The translations under genes were made by a program, and so were the position numbers. A stretch of DNA of 64,000 bases from Marinospirillum celere (GTDB lineage: Bacteria; Pseudomonadota; Gammaproteobacteria; Pseudomonadales; Halomonadaceae). The notes beneath the pieces were generated by a model. It was given only the letters and a program-made list of their open reading frames with translations, was not told the DNA's origin and searched no databases. Positions within the stretch are counted from its first letter, which is position 1; each line of letters begins with the position of its first letter. Location: assembly GCF_900112235.1 (NCBI RefSeq), contig NZ_FOLH01000005.1, positions 1-64,000 of the forward strand, read 5' to 3'. Positions 19,475 through 27,344 of the stretch are shown here, one piece after another.

Positions 19475-20715
19475 TAGTAATCAAAGTCCATATTCATTTG
19501 TTCAGAGGTCTCTACTTTAACCTTACCGCTACCGCCTGTATCTGAGCTGTTTCCAGACTCATCGCTAGATTTAAAATCATTTACTCCAAAATCACCATTA
19601 AACCCACTGCCACCAGCTGATTCAAAACATCGACCACTATGCGCACCTGTCTGACAGGTTTCAACATTAACATTCATATTGATATGGGGAGTACCAGAAG
19701 GAGTATAAACACCAGAGTTTGGTGCAAGAATCCAACCTGATATACCGCCAGCGCCTGCTCCCGTTCGACCATCCATGTAAATTCCATTTTCGTCAGAGCC
19801 ATTGCCACCTTTGCCACCTTTGCCACCTTTGCCACCTTTGCCACCTTTGCCACCTTTGCCACCGCCTTTTCCACTCCCCCCGGAATCAGTAGTACTTGAT
19901 TTATTGCTTACAATAATGAGCTGCTTGCCCCTGAGACTCTCAGATAACTCAATATCCAGTCCACCCTCTAAAACCAAAAGATTTATTTTGCCAGAATCGA
20001 GAGTATCTGGATCTAACGTGCTTCCTCCAGCAAGCGTTTGAGGCGAAAAGACATTTAAATCCAGCTGATCAAAAAAGTCTTCTTCATAGAATTTAGCTAA
20101 GTCATCAGCTGTTAAGTCTTCAAAACCCATATTCTCATCAAGGTTAAAGAGGTCATTAATAGCTTGACTTACATCATCTTCAGTTGTCTGGATATCAATT
20201 CTACCCGTCATAAAGTGGCCCGGACTAGCATTGGGATCACCTGAATAAACGCGAGCGACAAAACGACAATGCTCTTGTCCATCCGTTTCCATAAAGGGTG
20301 TTATTTGAAAATCTTCATCATTAAGTACAAACCACCAGTAAACATCAGGTAACCCCTGTCTGCTGCTAAATAGACTTTCACTGTCTGAATAGCCGCTACC
20401 CCCCATAAGAACATTGAGACCTGATGATTGAACTTGATCTTCAATGCAGCTACAAAATGTCTCTGCATCCTCAGTAGCATCACTGCAAATCCCGTTTTCT
20501 CTACCAGCACTATCAATACGCCTACGCAGAGTCAGCAAGCCTGCTTCGGCCGCAGCTTGAAGAGTTGCTGTGGGCGCGCTGGACTGAGCGCTACGAGTTT
20601 CCTGACCAGTGCGTTCAGTACTGGTAATCACTACCACTCCCACAAAGAGCATCATTAATAAAGCCAGAGCAAGAACAAAACCACCCTGCTCTTTCTTTTT
20701 GTATCCGGTAGGCAT
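19474..20715 (-). CDS. PilX-like minor pilin with long repeat-bearing extension
   Basis: 413 aa. The N terminus KKKEQGGFVLALALLMMLFVGVVVIT is a type IV pilin-like prepilin/PilX membrane helix, followed by ATLQAAAEAGLLTLRRRI typical of PilX-type assembly proteins. PilX is normally about 170-200 aa; here the protein is twice that. Residues about 280-305 are a GGK tandem repeat, and the rest is Gly/Ser/Asp-rich with NGIYMDGRTGAGAGGISGWILAPNSG and a Cys pair (ETCQ...GRCF). It lies in a minus-strand cluster after fimT, pilV and pilW and should be exported with the pilus machinery. The extension is not recognised as a known domain. Confidence 0.75.
   Translation of the reverse strand: MPTGYKKKEQGGFVLALALLMMLFVGVVVITSTERTGQETRSAQSSAPTATLQAAAEAGLLTLRRRIDSAGRENGICSDATEDAETFCSCIEDQVQSSGLNVLMGGSGYSDSESLFSSRQGLPDVYWWFVLNDEDFQITPFMETDGQEHCRFVARVYSGDPNASPGHFMTGRIDIQTTEDDVSQAINDLFNLDENMGFEDLTADDLAKFYEEDFFDQLDLNVFSPQTLAGGSTLDPDTLDSGKINLLVLEGGLDIELSESLRGKQLIIVSNKSSTTDSGGSGKGGGKGGKGGKGGKGGKGGKGGNGSDENGIYMDGRTGAGAGGISGWILAPNSGVYTPSGTPHINMNVNVETCQTGAHSGRCFESAGGSGFNGDFGVNDFKSSDESGNSSDTGGSGKVKVETSEQMNMDFDY
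19802..19864 (-). repeat. 9-bp minisatellite inside the pilX-like gene
   Basis: Six perfect tandem copies of TTGCCACCT (19802-19855) and a seventh with one change, encoding GGK units on the minus strand. Each added or lost unit would change the protein by three residues without shifting the frame. Confidence 0.95.
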
Positions 20716-20765
20716 TTTTGTTCTCTCCTCAGATTTTTATTCCTAGTGCAGGCTTTACCAGGCTG

Positions 20766-21422
20766 TTAGCAACCATTGTTCGCACATTCTCTTAGCCGAC
20801 TGCGCAGGGTTGCTATAAACCTATGCTCTGGGTAGCTTTCCAACCTACGAAATTCACTGCTATCAAATGTCAGCATGAACTTAACTGCTATAACTTGGGC
20901 AGGGTCTACATCACTACAAGCGTCATAATCTGTATTTCTTTGCTCATCTTCATGACTGTAGGCCAAGCAGGTTAGATTAAAGCTACTGATACCATAAGCA
21001 ATAACCTCTTCACCTTCCCAGCTTTGTTGAGTACCTTCCACTCTGCTCACTCGGCATGCCAGCTGATTAGTTCCAGCTGGCTGGTAGTAGGTTTCATAAA
21101 ACTCAGCGTCAGGAGTTTGTCCATTACAACTTCGACGCTCATCATCACCTACACGCCTCACCGAAAATTGATTGGCATCCGTTGGTGCATTATCGTCTGG
21201 CTCATTTACTAATTCTTCAGCTGTTCTTAAGCTTCTACTAATAAGACTGGTTGTAAATCTTAAGGTTTCCTGAATTTGCTCATAGTCACGCGTCAAACTC
21301 TGGGTTTGGGTCATAGCCGAAAAGCTGGCCGCTATTCCCGTCATCATCAGCGCACCCAGGGCCAAAGCCACCAGCATTTCAATCAGAGTAAAGCCCTGCT
21401 GCAGATTTTTGGATTGCATCAT
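20766..21422 (-). CDS. pilW: PilW-like minor pilin
   Basis: 218 aa. Prepilin peptidase site QQGFTLIEMLVALALGALMMTG (G-F-T-L-I-E) at residues 9-14, then the pilin helix. It contains Cys residues in the C-terminal half (CNG, CRVS, CLAYS, CSD, CANNGC), as in PilW-type proteins. Position between pilV and pilX matches the fimT-pilV-pilW-pilX order of type IV pilus minor-pilin operons. Its 5' end overlaps pilV by four bases. Confidence 0.83.
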   Translation of the reverse strand: MMQSKNLQQGFTLIEMLVALALGALMMTGIAASFSAMTQTQSLTRDYEQIQETLRFTTSLISRSLRTAEELVNEPDDNAPTDANQFSVRRVGDDERRSCNGQTPDAEFYETYYQPAGTNQLACRVSRVEGTQQSWEGEEVIAYGISSFNLTCLAYSHEDEQRNTDYDACSDVDPAQVIAVKFMLTFDSSEFRRLESYPEHRFIATLRSRLRECANNGC

Positions 21423-21877
21423 GATTCGCAGCCACCCTCCCTATAATCAATCAGAAGGGTCTGGATAGTTGCAGAACGGGTTGGTTGAGGTGGCTGTATT
21501 TCCAGTTCAAACCGCCAGTAGCTTTCGCCATCCTCACCTTCAAAATCAGCTACTTGGGTTAGGGCCTCAATCCCCGAAACCCAGCCTCGTTGAGAAAGAG
21601 CATGGTCTGCTCGCCAGTCATCAAGCTGATCAACCAGAAAGCTTTCAACCTCAGAGTCCGTTTCCAAGCCGCTCAAGTAACAAAGATTTGCCCTTAGCCT
21701 TTCTTGCATATCCTGGGCATAGAGGCCAGACAGGCTAAGTTGATGGGCTCTAAATGCATCTTGCTGGGAGTAGGTTTGCATCAAAACCATACCTACTAGC
21801 CCAAAAGTGATCACAAAGCTAGCCACCAGTATTTCAATCAGGCTAAACCCTTGCTCTCGGCCTGTTGCTAGCTTCAT
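21419..21877 (-). CDS. pilV: Type IV pilus minor pilin PilV
   Basis: 152 aa. The leader MKLATGREQGFSLIEILVASFVITFGLVGM has the G-F-S-L-I-E cleavage motif and the FGLVGM...QTYSQQDAFRAHQ segment characteristic of PilV. The C terminus ends in a Cys-containing EGGCES. It overlaps both neighbours by four bases, so translation is coupled across the cluster. Confidence 0.87.
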   Translation of the reverse strand: MKLATGREQGFSLIEILVASFVITFGLVGMVLMQTYSQQDAFRAHQLSLSGLYAQDMQERLRANLCYLSGLETDSEVESFLVDQLDDWRADHALSQRGWVSGIEALTQVADFEGEDGESYWRFELEIQPPQPTRSATIQTLLIDYREGGCES

Positions 21878-22461
21878 AACTCACACCCACTTTGGTTGCT
21901 GCCTTCCTCACGAATCACTATTCGGCCATTAAAACAGACATCAATGGTTCGCGTTCTGGAATTAACAGTCACCACCAGGGAAACTGGTTCATTGCTATTA
22001 TCTACAGCAGTACGATTACCCAGGCGCTCAAAAATCAGCCGGTTGTCAGGAGCGTTGTTCAAGCTAACTCTTGCTGGTGAAGTTAATTCAATCGGGTTGG
22101 TTCGCCCGGTCGCTAGCGAGCTACCTTCGGCAACAAACACAGCTAAAAATGGCTGGGAAGATCCAGAACAGCTTGTTGATTCTGCGCTGCTGACGGCACA
22201 AAGGCTGAAGTCTTGGCGTCGGCGAGTGGCCTCATTGCGTGCAAAGCTTAGAGCAGCATAGACCTCGTTAGTCGCTCCAATTAAACGACTACGATCCAGC
22301 ATACCCTGCCCTGCGGGCAGGGCAATACCAAATACCACCCCTGCAATCAGCAAAACAATCAAGAGTTCAAGTAGGTTAAAACCCGACTGATATCTGAAAG
22401 TTTTTAGGGATGATGGTGGTTTGCCAAACATGGAAGGAGACCCCGCAGTAAGTGCCATCAT
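21874..22461 (-). CDS. fimT: FimT/GspH family pseudopilin
   Basis: 195 aa. The cleavage motif QSGFNLLELLIVLLIAGVVFGIALPAG begins near residue 27, after an unusually long leader; the true start could be the Met at residue 11 (SMFGKPP...). The NEVYAALSFARNEATRR segment is diagnostic for GspH/FimT, and the protein ends with CFNGRIVIREEGSNQSGCEL. First recognised pilin of the minus-strand minor-pilin cluster. Confidence 0.85.
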   Translation of the reverse strand: MMALTAGSPSMFGKPPSSLKTFRYQSGFNLLELLIVLLIAGVVFGIALPAGQGMLDRSRLIGATNEVYAALSFARNEATRRRQDFSLCAVSSAESTSCSGSSQPFLAVFVAEGSSLATGRTNPIELTSPARVSLNNAPDNRLIFERLGNRTAVDNSNEPVSLVVTVNSRTRTIDVCFNGRIVIREEGSNQSGCEL

Positions 22462-22527
22462 TCTCTGATGGCCAGAGCACCACTTTATTCACATAAGGAC
22501 ACCATATCAAGCAATCACTTACACAGG

Positions 22528-22803
22528 TTATCGATAATCAGCGTCCAATACCCGGGTACCCCAGGCTTTGCCTTCTCGTTCTGCTACCTCAAAACAAACA
22601 GTCCTTCCCCGCATATCCTGTAAACGAAGCAATTCTTCGTGGGTCAAACTACTCGGAAGGTAGAGTACATGCCCTGAAACATCGACGCGCCATGGGCTAG
22701 GGTCTATTCCATTCAAAGTACCGCAATAACTTGTTTCAACACTCACGGCAGTAGCAAAATAGCTGGCCAGCATTAATATAAAAAAGAGTAAAGTCTTTAT
22801 CAT
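22528..22803 (-). CDS. Small secreted protein, unknown
   Basis: 91 aa with a signal peptide (MIKTLLFFILMLASYFATAVS, cleavage about residue 20). The mature 70 residues contain two Cys (YCGTLNG, TVCFEVAE) that could form a disulfide. No family recognised. Its ATG overlaps the stop of the upstream pilY1-like stub (ATGA), so it was once, and perhaps still is, translated from the pilus transcript; fimT follows 66 bp later. Confidence 0.6.
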   Translation of the reverse strand: MIKTLLFFILMLASYFATAVSVETSYCGTLNGIDPSPWRVDVSGHVLYLPSSLTHEELLRLQDMRGRTVCFEVAEREGKAWGTRVLDADYR

Positions 22804-23072
22804 CTAATCTGCTCCCAATACAAGCGACCTGTTGGGCGGCCCTGGATTTCAATAACCTCCGGCTTTGCTGCGCAGTCCTCTTCTTCGCAGAAAATCCCTC
22901 GGAATAGAGCCTCACTGCCACCCTGCGAGATAATTGCGGGTGAGGCTTGCCCCTGGTCATGTCCCAATGCGCTCAAATTATCTAAATAATCGCCAAGGTC
23001 TACAGGGTTATCAGGATTAACAATAAATTTGGTATCCTGCAGGTTTGCACCTGTAAATCCTAAATATATCGA
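22800..23072 (-). pseudogene. Probable 3' remnant of pilY1
   Basis: An open frame of 90 codons without a usable start, bounded upstream by stop codons at 23073-23075 and 23079-23081. It reads ...TGANLQDTKFIVNPDNP, GHDQGQASPAIISQGG, EALFRGIFCEEEDCAAKPE and ends EIQGRPTGRLYWEQIR. The P-x-I-I-x-x-G-G pattern and the GR-x-x-W-x-x-I/L end resemble the C terminus of PilY1-type pilus tip proteins (about 1000 aa or more). Only 54 bp separate it from the priA stop, so the 5' part of the gene is gone. Assignment is tentative; it accounts for most of the gap between the small secreted protein gene and priA. Confidence 0.5.
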
Positions 23073-23126
23073 CTATATTCACTCAAAATCACAAAATCAA
23101 GACAAACTGCAACAATTCAAGCCCAA

Positions 23127-25370
23127 TTAAAAAAGATCATCAGGATCTATATCCAATGACCAGCGCACTTTGCGAGCTAGCGGCGTTGTTTCTAACCAGG
23201 GTAGTAGACGCTGGATAAAACGGTGCAAGGGCGCGCGCTTGTCAGCATGCAGCAGTAGCTGCATATGGTAGCGTCCCTGGCGTCTCTCCATGGGAGCAGG
23301 CACAGGACCTAAAAGACTCACCGCTTCGGGCTGTTCAGCCAGATAGTACTTTGCTTGTTCGTTCAAAGCCTGCATAAAGGCTTCCACGACTTCTTTTTGA
23401 GGGGCTTCAACACGCCAGATGGCAAGGTAAGCATAGGGCGGCCAATTGGTTTTCCGGCGCTCATCCAGCAGTTCTTTAGCAAGGGCTTCATAACCATCAA
23501 CACAGAGTTTTTCCAGTCGGGGATCGTCGCTGTGGTGTGTTTGTATGACTACCTCACCCGGTTTTTCTGCACGACCAGCACGACCTGCAACCTGTATCAA
23601 TAGCTGAGCCGTTCTTTCCATTGCACGTGGATCACTGGAATAAAGCCCGTGATCAGCATCTAGTACTGTAGCCAGAGTGACATCGGGAAAGTGGTGACCC
23701 TTGGCCAGCATCTGGGTGCCCAGCAGAATACCGGGTTTGGCATGGGCGATTTGATCCAGCTTACTCTGGAGTGCGCTTCTTCCCTTGGTGGTATCTCGAT
23801 CAATTCGAATAATTGGAATCTCAGGAAAGCGCTCCTGCAAGGTCTCTTCGGCCCTTTCGGTGCCGGAGCCCAGAGGGAGAAGCTCGGTATGTCCACACTG
23901 GGGACAGGCCGAAGGCAGAGGTTGTTGGGTATCACAGTGGTGACAATGCAATTTGGCAGGTTCACGGTGCCAAGTCATGCGCGCATCACAGTTTAAACAG
24001 CCAGCAATCCAGCCGCATTCAGTACACATGAGGACTGGAGCAAAGCCACGGCGGTTAAGCAGTACCAATACCTGATTGCCTGCTTTTAGATGCTTTTCGA
24101 TTAGTTTTAATAGAGGTTGGGAAAAGCCACCTTCGAGTTTGCGGCTACGAATATCCAACAGTTTGGGCTGAGGAAGTTCAATATGAGCTTCCGGACGTTG
24201 ACGCAAATGATGCAGTTGGTAGTCACCAGAAAAAGCATGAGCCAGGCTTTCCAGAGAAGGGGTTGCAGACCCCAAAACCACAGGTACGCCTGCCCGCTTT
24301 GCGCGTAATACAGCCAAATCCCGGGCTTGGTAGCGTACCGAGTCCTGCTGTTTAAAAGAGGCGTCATGTTCTTCATCAATGACCAACAGGCCCAGCCTGG
24401 GTAGAGGTGTGAAGATAGCTGACCGGGTTCCCAAAACAATATCCGCTTTACCCTCCATGGCTGAACGCCAGGCATTCAAGCGTTCACGATCTGTCATTCC
24501 TGAATGCAGGGCAGCAACCCGACGATTAAAGCGCTTTTGGAAGCGCCCCAGAGTTTGGGGTGTGAGGCCTATTTCCGGAATCAACACCAGCACCTGCTGA
24601 CCTCTTTCCAATACTTGTTGAATCAGCTGGAGATAGACTTCGGTTTTACCACTCCCTGTCACACCCAACAGTAAGTGAGGCTGAAAACGACCCAAACTGG
24701 CAATCAACTTCTGAACAACCTCATCCTGCTCACTGGTTAATTTAAGAGGCACTTCGGCAAGCACTTCCCTGGGTCGTGGCGCAGCGACATCTAGCAACGG
24801 CAGGCCAACACCCTGGTTACTTCGACCCAGGGTAAAGCTTTCAATCAAGCCTTTTTCTTCCAAGGCCTTTAACTGAGGTAAATTAAAGCCCGCACCCAGA
24901 ATATCCTTTTGCTGGGGGGCCCCAGAATGACGTTTTAGGTATTCAAGCAGGGCTTTTTGTCGGGGTGCTTTGGCCAATTCTCTGGTATCCAACCCCTGCC
25001 CTTGGACAGTTAATTGCCAACGCGGCTGTTGAGGAGGGTGCAAAGCTTGCCCTTGACGTAAGAGGGCGGGTAACGCTATTTGAACGACCTCACCTAAGGG
25101 TTGATGATAATAATTAGCGACCCAAATCAAGAAATCCAGATGCTCGGCATCAAATAAAGGTTCTTGATCCAAATAATCCCTGGCTGCTTTGAGCTTGCTA
25201 ACAGGCACACTTGAGTCTTCTGTAAAGCCCACAAGAAGACCTACTAACTGTCTGTTTCCAAAGGGAACCTGAACCCGCACACCAGGCTGGGGCAAATGCT
25301 GCCCTTTGGCAGGCAGATAATCAAAGAGTCTTGGTAAAGGCGTGGGCAAAGCCAGCCGCAATAGTGGCAT
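23127..25370 (-). CDS. priA: Primosomal protein N' (replication restart helicase PriA)
   Basis: 747 aa. N-terminal 3'-DNA-binding domain (LRLALPTPLPRLFDYLPA, VPFGNR), helicase domain with Walker A LGVTGSGKTEVYL (about residue 238), DEEH box (LLVIDEEHDASFKQQ), LVLGSATPSLES, a zinc region with paired Cys (CTECGWIAGCLNCD, CHHCD, CPQCG), and motif V/VI LLGTQMLAKGHHFPDV and QVAGRAGR. It reloads the replisome at stalled forks. Length is normal. It is divergent from rpmE, the usual arrangement. Confidence 0.97.
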   Translation of the reverse strand: MPLLRLALPTPLPRLFDYLPAKGQHLPQPGVRVQVPFGNRQLVGLLVGFTEDSSVPVSKLKAARDYLDQEPLFDAEHLDFLIWVANYYHQPLGEVVQIALPALLRQGQALHPPQQPRWQLTVQGQGLDTRELAKAPRQKALLEYLKRHSGAPQQKDILGAGFNLPQLKALEEKGLIESFTLGRSNQGVGLPLLDVAAPRPREVLAEVPLKLTSEQDEVVQKLIASLGRFQPHLLLGVTGSGKTEVYLQLIQQVLERGQQVLVLIPEIGLTPQTLGRFQKRFNRRVAALHSGMTDRERLNAWRSAMEGKADIVLGTRSAIFTPLPRLGLLVIDEEHDASFKQQDSVRYQARDLAVLRAKRAGVPVVLGSATPSLESLAHAFSGDYQLHHLRQRPEAHIELPQPKLLDIRSRKLEGGFSQPLLKLIEKHLKAGNQVLVLLNRRGFAPVLMCTECGWIAGCLNCDARMTWHREPAKLHCHHCDTQQPLPSACPQCGHTELLPLGSGTERAEETLQERFPEIPIIRIDRDTTKGRSALQSKLDQIAHAKPGILLGTQMLAKGHHFPDVTLATVLDADHGLYSSDPRAMERTAQLLIQVAGRAGRAEKPGEVVIQTHHSDDPRLEKLCVDGYEALAKELLDERRKTNWPPYAYLAIWRVEAPQKEVVEAFMQALNEQAKYYLAEQPEAVSLLGPVPAPMERRQGRYHMQLLLHADKRAPLHRFIQRLLPWLETTPLARKVRWSLDIDPDDLF

Positions 25371-25502
25371 GTGTTTTTGCTCGGAATTGATTGGCTCGGT
25401 TAAAAGGCTCTGCTAGAATACGCCACCTAAAATTCCATTTACACCCTGTGCGGTGCCTGGCAAAAGATCAGGTGGCGGCGCAGCAGCTGATAGAGGCTCA
25501 AC

Positions 25503-25715
25503 ATGAAAGAAGGTATTCATCCAGATTACAAATACGTCAAGGCAACTTGCTCCTGTGGCGCCACCTATACTATAGGCACTACCCACGGTTCAGACTTCGA
25601 GTTGGATGTATGCTCTAACTGCCACCCTTTCTACACAGGCAAGCAAAAGCAGGCTGCAACAGGTGGTCGTGTTGAGCGTTTCGCCAAGCGTTTTGGTAAG
25701 CGTAAAGTTAGCTAA
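25503..25715 (+). CDS. rpmE: 50S ribosomal protein L31
   Basis: 70 aa. The zinc-binding C+ form: Cys residues at about 16, 18, 37 and 40 (CSC, CSNC) within [25 protein letters not shown] and the PFYTGKQK motif. Divergently transcribed from priA; terminator at 25741. Confidence 0.97.
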   Translation: MKEGIHPDYKYVKATCSCGATYTIGTTHGSDFELDVCSNCHPFYTGKQKQAATGGRVERFAKRFGKRKVS

Positions 25716-25740
25716 ATCTACCATAGATTCAGTTAATCAA

Positions 25741-25769
25741 AAGCCAGGCTTCTCGCCTGGCTTTTTTTA
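25741..25769 (+). terminator. Rho-independent terminator of rpmE
   Basis: AAGCCAGGC-ttct-cGCCTGGCTT followed by seven T residues, 25 bp after the stop. Confidence 0.92.
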
Positions 25770-25857
25770 TGCTTTTGATGGTGTTGCGGTCTAAGGTCGC
25801 AGTATTAGTGTGTTGACCGCAAAACTCCGGTTTTTTGGAACGGCTGGCTGGCTAGGT

Positions 25858-25933
25858 GCTTGTGGCTTTTGCTGATTTTATATATGCTGATTAGACCTTA
25901 GTTCGAAGCCCAAGCTCAGCGCAAGCCACAAGC
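25858..25933. repeat. Imperfect 18-bp inverted repeat in the rpmE-maeB gap
   Basis: Left arm GCTTGTGGCTTTTGCTGA (25858-25875) and right arm TCAGCGCAAGCCACAAGC (25916-25933) match at 16 of 18 positions around a 40-nt centre. A smaller pair, GCGGTC (25786) and GACCGC (25815), precedes it. No gene or T-run is associated; nature unknown. Confidence 0.6.
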
Positions 25934-26003
25934 AAGCTGACCTTCGGGCCTTACCTTCATTTGTAAACAAAAACCAATTCTGCCCACATAGCGAAAACTA
26001 AAA

Positions 26004-27275
26004 ATGTCTGAAGATCAAAAACAAGCAGCCCTGGATTACCATGCTTTTCCAATCCCAGGCAAACTGAGTGTTGAACTGACCAAGCCTACGGCAACTGCAA
26101 AAGATTTGGCACTGGCCTATAGCCCCGGTGTTGCTGAGCCAGTGCGTGAAATCGCCAAAGACCCAGAGCTGGCCTACAAATACACTGCCAAGGGCAATCT
26201 GGTTGCCGTTATCTCTGATGGTAGCGCTATTCTTGGCCTGGGTAACCTTGGCCCTCTGGCCTCCAAACCCGTTATGGAAGGCAAGGGTGTACTCTTCAAG
26301 TGCTTTGCCGGCATTAACTCGGTCGATGTTGAAGTCAATGCCGAAAGCCCCCAAGCCTTTATCGATACTGTTGCCCGCATTGCGGACACCTATGGCGGCA
26401 TCAACCTGGAAGATATTAAGGCCCCTGAGTGCTTTGAAATTGAGCGCACTTTGATCGAGCAGTGCAGCATTCCTGTATTCCACGACGATCAACATGGTAC
26501 AGCGATCGTGACTGCTGCTGGCATGATCAATGCACTGGAGCTTGCCGATAAAAAAATTGAAAATGCCAAGATTGTCTGCCTAGGTGCCGGTGCTGCAGCT
26601 ATTGCCTGCATGAAGCTGCTGGTTGCTTGCGGCATGAAGCGCGAAAACATTTTCATGCTGGATCGTAAAGGTGTAATCCATACCGGTCGTGAAGACCTGA
26701 ACCAGTATAAAGCCATGTTTGCCAACGAGACCGATAAGCGCACTCTGGATGATGCCATTGATGGTGCTGATGTGTTCGTAGGTCTTTCTGGCCCTGATCT
26801 GCTCAGTAGCGAGCAATTGGCCAAAATGGCAGCCAACCCCATCGTGTTCGCTTGCTCCAACCCTGATCCAGAAATCAAGCCAGAAATTGCCAAGGCAACG
26901 CGCGATGATGTCATCATGGCGACAGGTCGCTCTGACTACCCCAACCAGGTCAATAATGTACTGGGTTTCCCCTTCATTTTCCGTGGCGCCTTAGATGTTC
27001 GCGCTACCGCAATCAATGAAGAAATGAAGGTTGCTGCAGTCAATGCACTCAAAGACCTGGCGAAGGAACCAGTCACTCAGGAAGTGCTGAATGCCTATGA
27101 ACTAGATAGCCTGGAGTTTGGTCCTGAGTATATTATTCCCAAGCCCATGGACTCCCGCCTATTGGCAGTCGTTTCGGGTGCAGTTGCTCAAGCAGCAGTT
27201 GATTCAGGTGTAGCTCGTCAGCCTTTCCCGGCTCACTACCCGCTGAAGAGCATCAAAGATGTATACGGCAACTAG
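26004..27275 (+). CDS. Malic enzyme (short, without phosphotransacetylase domain)
   Basis: 423 aa decarboxylating malate to pyruvate with reduction of NAD(P). Landmarks are [58 protein letters not shown], the metal site [12 protein letters not shown] and the Rossmann [16 protein letters not shown]. coli MaeB-type enzymes carry an extra C-terminal PTA-like domain to about 760 aa; this protein ends before it. NAD versus NADP preference cannot be read safely. Followed by a terminator shared with the convergent mrcA. Confidence 0.93.
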   Translation: MSEDQKQAALDYHAFPIPGKLSVELTKPTATAKDLALAYSPGVAEPVREIAKDPELAYKYTAKGNLVAVISDGSAILGLGNLGPLASKPVMEGKGVLFKCFAGINSVDVEVNAESPQAFIDTVARIADTYGGINLEDIKAPECFEIERTLIEQCSIPVFHDDQHGTAIVTAAGMINALELADKKIENAKIVCLGAGAAAIACMKLLVACGMKRENIFMLDRKGVIHTGREDLNQYKAMFANETDKRTLDDAIDGADVFVGLSGPDLLSSEQLAKMAANPIVFACSNPDPEIKPEIAKATRDDVIMATGRSDYPNQVNNVLGFPFIFRGALDVRATAINEEMKVAAVNALKDLAKEPVTQEVLNAYELDSLEFGPEYIIPKPMDSRLLAVVSGAVAQAAVDSGVARQPFPAHYPLKSIKDVYGN

Positions 27276-27295
27276 TAACGACTAGCAGCCAACAT

Positions 27296-27329
27296 AAAAA
27301 AAGCCAGGCAAATGCCTGGCTTTTTTTAT
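27296..27329. terminator. Bidirectional terminator between malic enzyme and mrcA
   Basis: AAGCCAGGCA-aa-TGCCTGGCTT with an A-run on the left and a T-run on the right, so it can serve both converging genes. Confidence 0.9.
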
Positions 27330-27344
27330 AGTCATCACAAAAAG

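Noticed and set aside
22736-22960. 74-codon minus-strand open frame between the small secreted protein and priA
   Set aside because: It is out of frame with the pilY1-like stub, which has recognisable sequence and overlaps the next start by ATGA.
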